64,000 bases of DNA. It comes from Acidobacteriota bacterium (GTDB lineage: Bacteria; Acidobacteriota; Terriglobia; Terriglobales; Acidobacteriaceae). Below the pieces are notes generated by a model. That model saw only the letters and a list, made by a program, of their open reading frames with translations, did no database searches and had not been told where the DNA came from. Shown in pieces: positions 18,411 through 27,583 of this stretch. The DNA lies in assembly GCA_016196065.1 (NCBI GenBank), contig JACPYL010000025.1, positions 434,001 through 498,000 of the forward strand, read 5' to 3'. Numbering within the stretch: the first letter of the stretch is position 1; the number at the start of each line of letters is the position of its first letter. The translations under genes and the position numbers were made by a program.

Positions 18411-20783
18411 ATGCCGAAGCCGACCCCCAGTTCCCGGGTGATCCGCATTGGGGCGTTTGAACTGCACACCAGCACGGGAGAACTGACCCGCGACGGTGGT
18501 AAGGCCCAGCTCACCGTCCAACTGCTGCAAGTCCTTCTCGCCTTGCTGGAAAACCCCGGCGAACTGGTCACACGTGAGGAACTCGTGCGCCGACTGTGGC
18601 CGTCGGACACCTTTGTCGACTTCGACCACAGCCTGAACAAGGCGGTCAATAAACTGCGCGATGCCCTGGGGGACTCGGCCGACAAGCCCACCTACATCGA
18701 AACGTTGCCACGGCGGGGGTATCGACTGATTGCTCCAGTCGAAAAGGAATCAATTGAGCCAGAGCTGGAGGAACCGGCGGCGACCGCAACCGTTAAAATT
18801 TCACCCCAGGAAACAAAACCCGAAACGTTTGCAGTCGTAACCCCGCGTCACAGGTATCTGGCGATCACGTTGGGGATCGTTGGCGCAGGATTGTTGCTGC
18901 TGGCGATTCCGGCGTTCCGAAATGCAGTCTTTGGGCGGGCTTCGGCACACACGCTTACCGATCGCGACACCATCCTGGTGGCCGACTTTGTTAACAAGAC
19001 CGGCGACAGCGTCTTTGACGACGCCCTGAAAGAAGGTCTGCTGGCCGACCTGAGCCAGTCGCCTTTCCTGAATATCCTGTCCGACAGTTCCGTCCGCCAG
19101 CAATTGCGATTCATGGAACGTCCGGTTGAGACTCCGCTAACTCCGGACGTGGCTCGCGAAGTTTGTCAGCGAGCCAACAGCAAAGCGATGCTGCTCGGTT
19201 CGATCACCGGACTCGGGACACACTACGCGATTACTTTGAAGGCCGTCGCCTGTGATGACGGCAATGCCCTGCACGTGGAACAGCAGGAAGCCGACCGCCG
19301 CGAGCACGTGTTGGCCAAACTGCATGAGGCAGCGAGATCAGTTCGAGGCAAGCTCGGTGAATCATTGGCGTCAATTCAGAAGCACGACACACCGCTCTTC
19401 GAGGGAACGGCATCGCTCGAAGCACTCGAAGCATACGGCGTCGCCATGAGGACCTGGAGATCCAAAGGGGATGCGGCAGCCCTGCCGCTGTTCCAGCGGG
19501 TCATCGCGATCGATCCGAATTTCGCCGTAGCGAACGTGGGACTGGGAATTGTGCATGCGAATCTTGGACAAGCCGCGTTATCCGCGGAGTTCATCGCAAA
19601 GGCTTACCACCTCCGAGACCGGGTAAGCGAGCGGGAGCGATTCTCCATCGACTCGGCATACTTTCTCAACGTTACGGGAGAGCAAGAGAAAGCGATCCAG
19701 GTAAACGAGCAGTGGCGACAGATTTACCCTCGCGATCTGGCTCCGCGCGTCAATATTGGCGCCGGCTACGCAAATCTCGGGTGGATTGAAAAAGCATGGG
19801 CCGAAGATCTTGAGGCCGTGAAGTTGGCGCCCAATACTTCGCTCCTGATTTCCAACCTGTTTTCTGACTACGTAAACCTGGATCGTTTGCAGGAGGCAAA
19901 AACGATCCTGGAACAGGCGCGCACGCGGAAGCTGTCCGACCCCTTGCTGATCAACTACTACCAGCTGGCATTTCTGCAGAATGACGAGAAGGAGATGGAG
20001 CGGTGTGTTTCGGCAGCCGTTGACGCCGGAAGTGAAGACTTGCTCCTGGCAAGCCAGGCTGACACCGAAGCTTTCCACGGACGGCTTCGGAGAGCGAGCG
20101 ACTTTTCGGGTCGAGCGTTGGCGGCCGCGCTGCGCGCGAACGACAAGGAAGCGGCAGCCGGCTGGTTGGTCAGTGAGGCGCTGCGAGAGTCTGAGTTAGG
20201 CAACCGCGGCCCGGCGGCGAAGAAGGCTGAACTAGCTCTCACCCTGACCTCAGCGAGGGACAAACAGCTTGCCGCCGCACTCGCGATTGCCCGCGCCGGC
20301 GATGTAGGCCGCGCGCAAGCACTGCTTGAAGCACTGCACAAGAACTACCCGACAAATACTCTGTTGACCGAGTACTGGCTGCCCACAATCCGGGCCGCGG
20401 TTGCAATCGATCGGCACGACGGCGCTTCTGCGATTGCTCACCTGCAATCAGTGACTCCCTACGAACTCGGAGGAGGCAAGCCTCCCTTTACGGCCGGAGC
20501 AACCATGTATCCCGTCTATTTGCGAGGTCAGGCGTATCTCACCTTGCATAAGTGGAACGAGGCCACAGTTGAGTTCCAGAAGATTTTGTCCCACCGCGGT
20601 ATCGTCTGGAACTCTCCCTTGGCTGCTTTGGCCCATCTTCAGATCGGACGCGCCTACGCCGGCGCGGGCGATAGCGCCAATGCGCGCAGTTCCTTCGGGC
20701 GCTTCCTTTCCCTGTGGAGTGACGCGGATTCTGATCACCCCACGCTCCGATCAGCAAAAGCTGAGCTTGCAGCCTTGCAGTAA
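18411..20783 (+). CDS. Winged-helix regulator with membrane segment and TPR tail
   Basis: A 790-residue protein. Residues 8-105 are an OmpR/CadC-type winged-helix domain (RIGAFELHTSTGEL, QLLQVLLALLENPGELVTREEL, SLNKAVNKLRDALGD, IETLPRRGYRL). A single membrane segment at about 142-163 follows, then a periplasmic segment and TPR repeats to the end. This is the membrane-bound transcription factor layout that is expanded in Acidobacteriota; the outer part is presumed to sense proteins or ligands and the inner part to bind DNA. GGGAGGGGG precedes the ATG. The likely target is the divergent secreted gene, by position only. Confidence 0.85.
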   Translation: MPKPTPSSRVIRIGAFELHTSTGELTRDGGKAQLTVQLLQVLLALLENPGELVTREELVRRLWPSDTFVDFDHSLNKAVNKLRDALGDSADKPTYIETLPRRGYRLIAPVEKESIEPELEEPAATATVKISPQETKPETFAVVTPRHRYLAITLGIVGAGLLLLAIPAFRNAVFGRASAHTLTDRDTILVADFVNKTGDSVFDDALKEGLLADLSQSPFLNILSDSSVRQQLRFMERPVETPLTPDVAREVCQRANSKAMLLGSITGLGTHYAITLKAVACDDGNALHVEQQEADRREHVLAKLHEAARSVRGKLGESLASIQKHDTPLFEGTASLEALEAYGVAMRTWRSKGDAAALPLFQRVIAIDPNFAVANVGLGIVHANLGQAALSAEFIAKAYHLRDRVSERERFSIDSAYFLNVTGEQEKAIQVNEQWRQIYPRDLAPRVNIGAGYANLGWIEKAWAEDLEAVKLAPNTSLLISNLFSDYVNLDRLQEAKTILEQARTRKLSDPLLINYYQLAFLQNDEKEMERCVSAAVDAGSEDLLLASQADTEAFHGRLRRASDFSGRALAAALRANDKEAAAGWLVSEALRESELGNRGPAAKKAELALTLTSARDKQLAAALAIARAGDVGRAQALLEALHKNYPTNTLLTEYWLPTIRAAVAIDRHDGASAIAHLQSVTPYELGGGKPPFTAGATMYPVYLRGQAYLTLHKWNEATVEFQKILSHRGIVWNSPLAALAHLQIGRAYAGAGDSANARSSFGRFLSLWSDADSDHPTLRSAKAELAALQ

Positions 20784-20829
20784 AGCTCGATTCACGCATA
20801 CTCTCCCCAGCAATCTGCTCCTGCCACGC

Positions 20830-21723
20830 TTACCTTCCCGTCCCGATGATGCCAATCGAGAAGGTGTGGCAACCTACCGTCGAAAGAGCTTCCGGTGGAC
20901 CGGCGGCACATACTGTCGTGGCGGGTACAAAATTCACTCCATAAAACGTCGACTTAAAGAATGAATTGTCGGGAATGTTCGGCAACCCGCGATGATGCTG
21001 CGCGGTAATGGGAGCGTCCGACAAATACCCGATGTTCGTGGTCAGTGGCGCGTCCGCCGCCGCGGCACCGGAAGTGTTGGTTCCACCGGATACATAGCAG
21101 TTCGGAGGACACTGGCCGTGTCCGCCCGGAGGAAGAATCTGGTCCTCCGGCCCCACGGGGGGAATCGTCAGCGTGCAGTAGTTGTTCGGGTCCGCGATCA
21201 GAATCACGTAGTTATATTCGACGTAGGTCGTGACACCGACGAGGAACGTCCGGCCAGTCGGCCCGTTTAACGTTGCCGTCTCGTCCCCTCCGCACAGCAC
21301 CGTGCCGCCATTGCCGGTCGTGATGCCCTGACGAATTTCCCAATGGGCGGGCGGGTTGGCCGGAGGAGGACTCGTAAACAATTCGTTAATGAGCACACCG
21401 TGCACAACGATTTTTTTCTTGATCGGGAACGGAACCCATACCTGGCCATCGACGATATTGGAGCCGTCGATGAAAATCCCGTTCAACAATCCATTGGGCT
21501 CTTTGGCCGGTTTGGGATTGAAATCGCCCGCATAGTAAACGCAGTGCAACCCCACCACCGGCGGAGGGCAGTTGGCCGTAAGAGACGGACGCACATTCAC
21601 TCCCAGAAGAGCATCGACCAGGCCGGTGAGGGGCACATCCTGGGTAGACTGATCCGGCACTTGCGCTAGCGCTGCCGTTGTCAGCGTTAGGCCCAACATG
21701 AGAAAACGCCATGCTCGCTTCAT
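20830..21723 (-). CDS. Secreted protein of unknown function
   Basis: A 297-residue exported protein beginning MKRAWRFLMLGLTLTTAALA at the ATG at 21723, which has GGAGG upstream. The mature part is rich in Pro, Gly, Asn and Cys, has beta-type segments (KKKIVVHGVLINELF, TYVEYNYVILIADPNNYC) and about eight cysteines, and ends HTFSIGIIGTG. There is no recognisable domain or catalytic motif. It converges with the winged-helix/TPR gene with a 46-bp gap. A TTGACA-type promoter lies upstream. Confidence 0.65.
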   Translation of the reverse strand: MKRAWRFLMLGLTLTTAALAQVPDQSTQDVPLTGLVDALLGVNVRPSLTANCPPPVVGLHCVYYAGDFNPKPAKEPNGLLNGIFIDGSNIVDGQVWVPFPIKKKIVVHGVLINELFTSPPPANPPAHWEIRQGITTGNGGTVLCGGDETATLNGPTGRTFLVGVTTYVEYNYVILIADPNNYCTLTIPPVGPEDQILPPGGHGQCPPNCYVSGGTNTSGAAAADAPLTTNIGYLSDAPITAQHHRGLPNIPDNSFFKSTFYGVNFVPATTVCAAGPPEALSTVGCHTFSIGIIGTGR

Positions 21724-21794
21724 GGAAACCTCCAAGAACTTCTTGAGTCTGAAATTGAATTGCTTTTGACGGGAAGAACGACAGATTGCTCGAA

Positions 21795-21823
21795 AGTTTG
21801 TCGGTTTCCTATCCGAATGTCAA
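21795..21823 (-). promoter_or_regulatory. Candidate promoter for the secreted-protein gene ending at 20830
   Basis: On the minus strand a perfect TTGACA (21818-21823) is followed after 17 bp by CAAACT (21795-21800), a weak -10. The start codon is about 70 bp further on. The -10 is poor, so support is moderate. Confidence 0.35.
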
Positions 21824-21931
21824 GCCGGATTCCTTGCTGGTCGCCCACTTCAGAGGACTTGCCGTAGTTTTTTCCGGGAGATTGACCGATGGCTTCCTTC
21901 GGCTTTGATCCTGCAGCAAAGTCACCCGGTT

Positions 21932-22363
21932 CTATCGCATGAGGTGCGCGGAAACCGGGGCAATCCGATTCGCGCGACGGAGAATGTCCTCGACCATTCT
22001 ATTTTTGCGCTCGTCGGACACGAGATGCTGGACGGCAATCCGGCTCGTTGCCAGGGCGAACCTGACTTCATCCCAGCGCTGCATGTAGATGGTGTAGATT
22101 TTTTGAACTTCATCTCCGGTTACTCCTTCGTCGCGATCACCGAGAACCAAGGTGACCGGTACGCGATCCCTGGAACCATCGGGAAGATGGAACTCCTGGG
22201 CAACAACTCGAAAGGCGGTCTCGTAGATTGCGTCGACTTTCGCAAGCGGCAAATCGGGCGCGTTGCCTTCAACCCGGACTTGCGCCGAGACCAACTGCGA
22301 AATCGACAAAACCACGAGAGTGGCCCAGCAAAAACTCATCCATTTGAAATATTGTTTCGTCAT
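21932..22363 (-). CDS. Hypothetical exported protein
   Basis: A 143-residue protein with a signal peptide of about 28 residues (MTKQYFKWMSFCWATLVVLS, cleavage near VSAQV). The mature part is mostly helical and charged: VDAIYETAFRVVAQEFHLPDG, then a strand VPVTLVLGD, then helices ending in RMVEDILRRANR. The strand-then-VLGD region hints at a small alpha/beta domain, but I do not recognise the family. The start at 22363 is chosen for CAGGAG and the signal peptide; the frame is open upstream. It is divergent from the zinc protease gene. Confidence 0.65.
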   Translation of the reverse strand: MTKQYFKWMSFCWATLVVLSISQLVSAQVRVEGNAPDLPLAKVDAIYETAFRVVAQEFHLPDGSRDRVPVTLVLGDRDEGVTGDEVQKIYTIYMQRWDEVRFALATSRIAVQHLVSDERKNRMVEDILRRANRIAPVSAHLMR

Positions 22364-22434
22364 CTTTCTTCTCCTGGGCGGCGGTGCCGCTCGTAATGGC
22401 GAGACTTTTGCATGGTTCGCTTCGGGGAGCAATT

Positions 22435-22473
22435 CCCGCGGCATCCCTATGGGGTGAATTTTGTATCCCCGCG
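22435..22473 (+). promoter_or_regulatory. Conserved 40-nt intergenic motif, copy 2
   Basis: Second copy of the motif at 18282-18321. Within it CATCCC and GGGGTG can pair as a short hairpin. It lies 72 bp upstream of a leftward exported-protein gene and about 195 bp upstream of the rightward protease gene, inside the 305-bp gap 22364-22668. The rest of that gap holds the protease promoter and otherwise nothing I can name. Confidence 0.45.
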
Positions 22474-22541
22474 ACAAAGGCTTTTCATGGAGTGAGTTGC
22501 GAACGGAAATGCGGTTTTCAACAGACTCCCTTGCAAGATGC

Positions 22542-22570
22542 TTGACACCGCTTTTGGCAGGGAGTAGAAG
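22542..22570 (+). promoter_or_regulatory. Candidate sigma-70-type promoter for the zinc protease
   Basis: TTGACA (22542-22547), a 17-bp spacer, then TAGAAG (22565-22570). The start codon at 22669 lies about 92 bp downstream of the likely start site, leaving a leader of moderate length. Confidence 0.5.
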
Positions 22571-22668
22571 TTGGAAGTTCCCCAGGCGCACGACCTTCCC
22601 TTTCGCGCCGCCACTTCCCGACCAGCAAGTCCGGGCTCCAAATGTCTCTTCGTCTTTTTGGAGGCAAC

Positions 22669-23571
22669 ATGGCTGACAATTCAGGAAAAGAGAAAGTACG
22701 TCGTATCTGCTTCGATCGGGTCATTCCCGAGGGCTACGCGCCTGCGCGTTCGATGGCGCAGCGGGCCGCAGTCTCACGTTACGCAGCCGTTTTACAAGCA
22801 AAGACCGGGGTCAAATCCAGGGAAGCTTCTCCGCGGGCCAGTTTTGGCCAGCAGGTGGCCAAGGTGGAAAATCTGGGAGAACTGGATGCGAACCATCCCA
22901 TCACCGTGGCGAGGATGGCCATTATTGTCCAGAAGCAGTGGGACAATGGCCATACTCTACGCTGCAAGTTTCTCGATGGAGACGATGTGCAGCGTCAGAA
23001 AGTACAGGACAATGCTCGCAAGTGGGAAGACTATGCGAACGTTCAACTCAATTTCGGCGACGATCCGGATTCGGAAATCCGTATTTCGTTTCAGGCAGAC
23101 TCGGGATCATGGTCGGCCGTCGGGACGGACTGCCTCGTTACCGACTACTTTCCGAAATATCAGCCCACCATGAACTTCGGCTGGCTGACGGACGAGACCG
23201 ATGATAAGGAATACGAACGCGTTGTCGTGCATGAATTCGGGCATGCGCTCGGGTGCATCCACGAACACCAGCAACCGAACGAACACTTGAAGTGGGATGT
23301 GAATGCCGTGTATGCGGCGTTCTCGGGGCCTCCCAACTACTGGACCAAGGACGACATTGATCAGAATATTCTCCAGAAGTATTCGCCGAACGGAATCAGC
23401 GCGACGCGCTTCGACAAGAAGTCGATCATGCTGTACCAGTTCGACGGGTCGCTGTTCACGGATGGCAAGGGCACTCCGCTCAATACTCATCTTTCGAAAC
23501 TCGACGAGCAGATGATCGGTGAGATGTATCCGAAGACCGGCCACGCGGCGATGGAGAGCATCGCTTCGTAA
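22669..23571 (+). CDS. Astacin-like (M12-type) zinc metalloprotease
   Basis: A 300-residue metzincin-type protease. The zinc site is HEFGHALGCIHEH, matching HExxHxxGxxH with a following E-H as in astacin-like enzymes. The later KSIMLYQF takes the place of the Met-turn (SxMxY), and a pro-region of about 100 residues precedes the catalytic domain. No signal peptide is obvious, so it may be cytoplasmic or exported by another route. The ATG at 22669 has TGGAGG upstream; an ATG at 22642 is a weaker alternative. A hairpin terminator follows the stop. Confidence 0.87.
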   Translation: MADNSGKEKVRRICFDRVIPEGYAPARSMAQRAAVSRYAAVLQAKTGVKSREASPRASFGQQVAKVENLGELDANHPITVARMAIIVQKQWDNGHTLRCKFLDGDDVQRQKVQDNARKWEDYANVQLNFGDDPDSEIRISFQADSGSWSAVGTDCLVTDYFPKYQPTMNFGWLTDETDDKEYERVVVHEFGHALGCIHEHQQPNEHLKWDVNAVYAAFSGPPNYWTKDDIDQNILQKYSPNGISATRFDKKSIMLYQFDGSLFTDGKGTPLNTHLSKLDEQMIGEMYPKTGHAAMESIAS

Positions 23572-23575
23572 GGAC

Positions 23576-23617
23576 AAGGCTCGCGACCACCAGGCGGTGG
23601 CTCGCGAGCCTTCTTTT
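23576..23617 (+). terminator. Terminator between the protease gene and ilvE
   Basis: A roughly 15-bp stem (AGGCTCGCGACCACC and its complement with one bulged base) closed by a 4-nt loop is followed on the plus strand by TTCTTTT. It lies 5 bp beyond the protease stop codon and overlaps the end of the convergent ilvE gene. Confidence 0.75.
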
Positions 23618-24563
23618 AGACTCCGACTGGCTGCTTGGATCCTACCGGGACCGGGGTCAACCAGTTGTGGCGGTCGGCTTTCTCACCACGAACGATGCCA
23701 TAAAACTCCTGTTGGATCGACTTGGTGATCGGACCGATCACACCCTGTCCCACGCTGATTTTATCGACCGAGCGAATGGGAGTGATTTCAGCAGCGGTCC
23801 CTGTGAAGAAGACCTCGTCGGCAATGTAGAGAGATTCGCGAGGTATCTGCTGTTCGGCAATCTTGATGCCGAGATCGCGCGCAATCTGCAGAACCGAGTC
23901 GCGGGTGATACCGGGTAGCACGGAGTTTCCGAGCGGCGCGGTCAGCAGGATTCCATTACGGACAACGAACAGGTTTTCACCGGAACCTTCGCTCACGTAG
24001 CCGTTCACATCGAGGGCGATTCCTTCAGCATAGCCGTTGATGATGGCTTCCATCTTGATGAGCTGCGAGTTCATGTAGTTCGCGCCCGCTTTCGCCATAG
24101 CAGGCAGCGTGTTGGGAGCGATGCGCGTCCACGAAGAGATACAAACATCGACGCCCTCGGAAGCATCGGTTCCAAGATATTTTCCCCAAGGATAATTGCA
24201 GATGTAGACCTCGGTGGGCGAGTTGAAAGGATTCACTCCCGCTTCGCCGTATCCGCGGAGAACGATGGGGCGGATGTAGCACGGCCACACTCCGTTGTTC
24301 TTGATGAGGTCGACAAGTCCGGCGAGGATATCTTCACGAGTGAAGTCCACGTCGATGCGATAGATGCGCGCCGAATCCAGTAGACGCTGGACATGCTCCT
24401 GGGCGCGGAAGATGGCAGGGCCAGTAGGCAGCGCGTAGCATCGAACGCCTTCAAATACCGAGGAGCCATAATTGACCACGTGCGACATCACGTGGAGAGT
24501 GGCGTCATCCCAGGGGATGAACTTGCCGTTGTGCCAGATTTTGTCGGTCTTCTGAATGGCCAT
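23616..24563 (-). CDS. ilvE: Branched-chain amino acid aminotransferase
   Basis: A 315-residue fold-type IV PLP enzyme. Features include IWHNGKFIPWDDA at the start, the FEGVRCY motif, the region with the PLP lysine MAKAGANYMNSQL, the EGIALD and GSGENLFVVRNG segments, and LPGITRDSVLQIARD. It transfers the amino group between glutamate and the 2-oxo acids of leucine, isoleucine and valine in the cytoplasm. Length and motifs match IlvE; the similar D-amino acid transaminases are shorter. GAAGGAG precedes the ATG. It is not next to other ilv or leu genes. Confidence 0.93.
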   Translation of the reverse strand: MAIQKTDKIWHNGKFIPWDDATLHVMSHVVNYGSSVFEGVRCYALPTGPAIFRAQEHVQRLLDSARIYRIDVDFTREDILAGLVDLIKNNGVWPCYIRPIVLRGYGEAGVNPFNSPTEVYICNYPWGKYLGTDASEGVDVCISSWTRIAPNTLPAMAKAGANYMNSQLIKMEAIINGYAEGIALDVNGYVSEGSGENLFVVRNGILLTAPLGNSVLPGITRDSVLQIARDLGIKIAEQQIPRESLYIADEVFFTGTAAEITPIRSVDKISVGQGVIGPITKSIQQEFYGIVRGEKADRHNWLTPVPVGSKQPVGV

Positions 24564-24836
24564 GAAGGCTCCTTCGGGTTTCGATCACGTTATTAGAGAT
24601 TCGCGGAAGCTGCCGGGGGTTTCAACACATCCGGTGCAGCTTTCGTCGGCGCCAGGCCAACGAGGCGGAACAAAATCGTTGTTGAAATTATAGCGTGCGG
24701 CGACTCGGCGGGAAGCTTCGTGGGGCACAAAAAGTTGCGGGCTGCGAGGAAACGATGCTTTGTTCCTCCGCAGCCCCTGTATAACTCGAAACATCACAAT
24801 CCACAAACTGTAGAGCGGTAATTCAACTCGCAGCTT

Positions 24837-25250
24837 CTAGCGAGTCGTAAAGGAGTTGCTGGCAACCACTGCGCTCTGGACTCCAATCATCAGGCGCATC
24901 GCGATGCGTTCCGCTTTGTGGTGATTGGTCTTGTGCAGAAGATAGACGGTACCGAGGCCAGCGCCGAAGCCGAGGGCCGATCCAGCAGCCTGTCCGATGG
25001 TCCCGCGGGTAACAAAGGGACGCATGATCGGATTGGCTTCGCGGTAGCCCTGGGCCAGTCCGCGCTGGGTAGTGATGGCGTCGGCGGCAACCAGGCCGGC
25101 GAAGATACCAGTGTTGATCTTGGTCTCGAGGGTCCAGAAACGATGCTGGCTGGGCGCGTCCGGCATGGACGAGAGCGAAGAACTCGATCCCACGAAGTTC
25201 TGTGCCGCCGCGGTCATCGTCAGTGCCAGGATTACCAGAAGTGCTTTCAT
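24837..25250 (-). CDS. Hypothetical small exported or membrane protein
   Basis: A 137-residue protein beginning MKALLVILALTMTAAAQ, a clear signal peptide. The mature part has the segment TKINTGIFAGLVAADAITTQR, an ANP-x-MRPF motif, and two further hydrophobic stretches (about 86-102 and 117-130), so it may be a small inner-membrane protein. The order of helix, R-x-x-x-EANPxMRP and helix recalls DUF5658-like membrane proteins, by memory. It converges with nothing; 273 bp upstream of ilvE contain no recognised feature. Confidence 0.62.
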   Translation of the reverse strand: MKALLVILALTMTAAAQNFVGSSSSLSSMPDAPSQHRFWTLETKINTGIFAGLVAADAITTQRGLAQGYREANPIMRPFVTRGTIGQAAGSALGFGAGLGTVYLLHKTNHHKAERIAMRLMIGVQSAVVASNSFTTR

Positions 25251-25340
25251 TTTTTTGTCTCCAGCCCCATTGGGGGAACAACATCAGCTTAGGCGGAGGC
25301 CACGCGAACGTACATGGCCCGATTCCGTAGGAGGGGTGGC

Positions 25341-25368
25341 CTGACGGAAGGACGGCATAGGCTATAAG
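25341..25368 (+). promoter_or_regulatory. Weak promoter candidate in the 328-bp gap before the LiaF/LytSR operon
   Basis: CTGACG (25341-25346), a 16-bp spacer and TATAAG (25363-25368) resemble a sigma-70 promoter. The 11-nt palindrome GTAACTGTTAC (25368-25378) sits right at its downstream end and could be an operator. A leader of about 200 nt would precede the first gene; nothing else in 25251-25578 was recognised. Confidence 0.3.
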
Positions 25369-25578
25369 TAACTGTTACGTAAGTTCTTAGAGGATCAACG
25401 CCCTCTGAGTGATTGACGGAAAAGGGGTTTAGCGGAGAGGCCCTGAGAACCAGTCCTAGCCGACCGGAACCGTCATTCGCCGGTAGGGGGCCTCCGTTGG
25501 CCGAAAACCGCAGGACGGGCTGCCAGAGAACGGCTAACTTGTCCCCAGAGCAAAGAAGTTCAGGCAGGAGAGTTAGCG

Positions 25579-25836
25579 ATGACAAGCAAAAATCAACCGA
25601 ACCGATGGGAATCGACGTTGCTGGCAGGGATCATGGTCGTGGCAGGCGCCCCGTTCCTCTTTGATAAACTTACGGTCCTCGTGCGGACCAGTTCCCTTTA
25701 TCCGGCAGCGGCGCATAGCCTGTCCTCCATGTTGCTGGTAGCGGTAGGAGCAATTCTCGTGATGGCCGACCAGATTGCAATGCCGGCGGAACCTTACCAG
25801 CCGGCAGCGAACGAAGGAGACCGACATGAGCTGTAA
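25579..25836 (+). CDS. Small two-helix membrane protein, first gene of the LiaF/LytSR operon
   Basis: An 85-residue protein with two hydrophobic segments (about 13-33 and 46-64) and charged ends. CAGGAG precedes the ATG at 25579. Its 3' end overlaps the LiaF-like gene by 11 bp, so the two are translated together. Its layout fits a small helper of the LiaI type, but sequence identity cannot be judged by eye. It is probably an inner-membrane component of the same envelope-stress module. Confidence 0.68.
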   Translation: MTSKNQPNRWESTLLAGIMVVAGAPFLFDKLTVLVRTSSLYPAAAHSLSSMLLVAVGAILVMADQIAMPAEPYQPAANEGDRHEL

Positions 25837-26500
25837 GAATGATGGCATCAGTTCGGCAGTGCTCAGCGGCGTAGCGTTGATCGTTTTCGGCGCGCTGCTC
25901 CTGCTCAGTCAGATTGGGCTGATCCACGACTGGTTCAATTTCTGGGCGACCGTCTTTATATTCGTGGGCTTCATCAACATATTTCAGTCAGAACGCTCGC
26001 GGCCGTGGGGAATCTTGCTCATGACGGCCGGCGTTTTGATCGAACTGAACCAGTTGGGCTTTTTTCATGTGCGGATCGAGAAGTTCTGGCCCGTCCTCAT
26101 CATTGCGGCTGGAGGGGTGATGGTTTGGCGGGCGTTCCAGCAACCGGAGACGGGCGATGACGGCGTCCAGTCGGGGCATTTGAATGTGGTGGCCATCTGG
26201 GGAGGCGGGGAATATCGCATTCGCTCCAAGGATTTTCGCGGCGGCGACCTGGTCGCGTTCATGGGCGGGTTTGATATCGATCTACGGGATGCGGACATCG
26301 CCGGCGATCGGGCGGTCGTGAACGTGACCGCCTTCATGGGTGGCGGCGTGTTGCGCATTCCGGAAAATTGGGCGGTCTCGATGCAGGTGGGCGCGTTTAT
26401 GGGTGGACACAGCTTGAAGGCTCGAGAAGGTGTAAACCCGACCAAAACGCTCGTTGTGAAGGGCATCGCGATTATGGGTGGCGTTGAAGTGAGGAACTAA
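25826..26500 (+). CDS. LiaF-like membrane protein
   Basis: A 224-residue protein with a DUF5668-like hydrophobic N-terminal half (about four membrane segments, with VALIVFGALLLLSQIGLI and WGILLMTAGVLIELNQLGFF) and a soluble beta-helix C-terminal half. The latter carries five repeats of the A-x-xGG type (WGGGEY, FMGGFD, FMGGGV, FMGGHS, IMGGVE), the signature of the LiaF-type C-terminal domain linked to cell-wall-antibiotic response. In Firmicutes LiaF restrains the LiaS kinase. Here it is followed at 8 bp by a LytS-type kinase. GAAGGAG precedes the ATG. Confidence 0.85.
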   Translation: MSCKNDGISSAVLSGVALIVFGALLLLSQIGLIHDWFNFWATVFIFVGFINIFQSERSRPWGILLMTAGVLIELNQLGFFHVRIEKFWPVLIIAAGGVMVWRAFQQPETGDDGVQSGHLNVVAIWGGGEYRIRSKDFRGGDLVAFMGGFDIDLRDADIAGDRAVVNVTAFMGGGVLRIPENWAVSMQVGAFMGGHSLKAREGVNPTKTLVVKGIAIMGGVEVRN

Positions 26501-26508
26501 GGGACCGG

Positions 26509-27576
26509 ATGCATCCCATACTCTCCCATCTCCGCCGCCTCGGGTTGTATCTACTCGCATGGGTTCCGCTGGCAGGAATTCTGGTCTACCTGCTCGTGCG
26601 GGCGGGAGAGAGTTGGATGGTGGCAGCGGCACTCACGGTGCCGCTGTGCTTTGTGTATGCGTTTCTCTGCCTGGCGGCGTGGTATCCGTGCAAGACGACG
26701 CCGGTGGAGTCGTCAAGCTTTCTGAGGCTGCTGCTGACGCATTTCACCGCAGCCGTCGTGATCAGTACGGTATGGGTCCAGCTGGCACGAGCGTTGGCGT
26801 CTGGACTCGCACACTGGGCAATCTTCGCGGGATTGAATGAGCGCGTTGTGGGGTATCTGCCCCTCACGTGGGTGACCGGCGTTTTACTGTATGTGCTGTC
26901 GGTGACTTTTCACTATGTGTTGTTAGCGGAACAAGCGTCGCGAGAGGCCCAAGAGCGAGCACTCGAGGCCCGTGTTCTCGCGCGAGATGCTGAACTGAAA
27001 GCGCTGCGGGCTCAGGTCAATCCGCATTTCCTGTTCAATTGCCTGCACTCGATCAGTGCACTGACGAGCGTGGACGGAGGCAAGGCGCGGGACATGTGCA
27101 TCCTGCTGGCTGACTTTCTGCGCACAACGCTGCGCGTGGGCGGGAAGGAAGCGATCACGATCGAGGAAGAACTGGCGCTCATCCGCGGTTATCTGGCGAT
27201 CGAGAAAGTTCGCTTTGGAGCACGGGTGAAAATGGCAGAGCACGTTGAGGACGAGACGCTGGGAATATTGCTGCCTCCGCTTTTGCTGCAACCGCTGGTT
27301 GAAAATGCCATCCGGCACGGTGTCGCAAATCTGCCCGAAGGCGGCGTAATCAGTCTGAATATCCAGCGCAGCGAGGGTTTCGTTTCGATATTAGTAGAAA
27401 ATAGTTTTGATCCGGATACGCCGTCGAAACTCAAAACAGGACTGGGACTCGATAACGTTCGGCGACGACTGCATGCGCGCTATGGGGACGATGCCAATGT
27501 GGTCTTCGGGTCGTCCGGCACGACATTTTCAGTGAAACTGCGGTTGCCGGAGCAACAAACCGGCATCCGGGTATGA
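26509..27576 (+). CDS. LytS-type sensor histidine kinase
   Basis: A 355-residue membrane kinase. About four hydrophobic segments fill residues 10-140, a short coiled coil with EQASREAQERALEARVL follows, then the His_kinase domain with QVNPHFLFNCLHS (the histidine in PHFLFN is the usual phospho-acceptor) and a HATPase domain with LLLQPLVENAIRHG (N box) and GLGLDNVRRRL (G box). LytS/YehU-type kinases sense envelope state and signal to LytTR regulators. It lies 8 bp after the LiaF-like gene and 7 bp before its partner regulator. Confidence 0.9.
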   Translation: MHPILSHLRRLGLYLLAWVPLAGILVYLLVRAGESWMVAAALTVPLCFVYAFLCLAAWYPCKTTPVESSSFLRLLLTHFTAAVVISTVWVQLARALASGLAHWAIFAGLNERVVGYLPLTWVTGVLLYVLSVTFHYVLLAEQASREAQERALEARVLARDAELKALRAQVNPHFLFNCLHSISALTSVDGGKARDMCILLADFLRTTLRVGGKEAITIEEELALIRGYLAIEKVRFGARVKMAEHVEDETLGILLPPLLLQPLVENAIRHGVANLPEGGVISLNIQRSEGFVSILVENSFDPDTPSKLKTGLGLDNVRRRLHARYGDDANVVFGSSGTTFSVKLRLPEQQTGIRV

Positions 27577-27583
27577 GCAGCCT

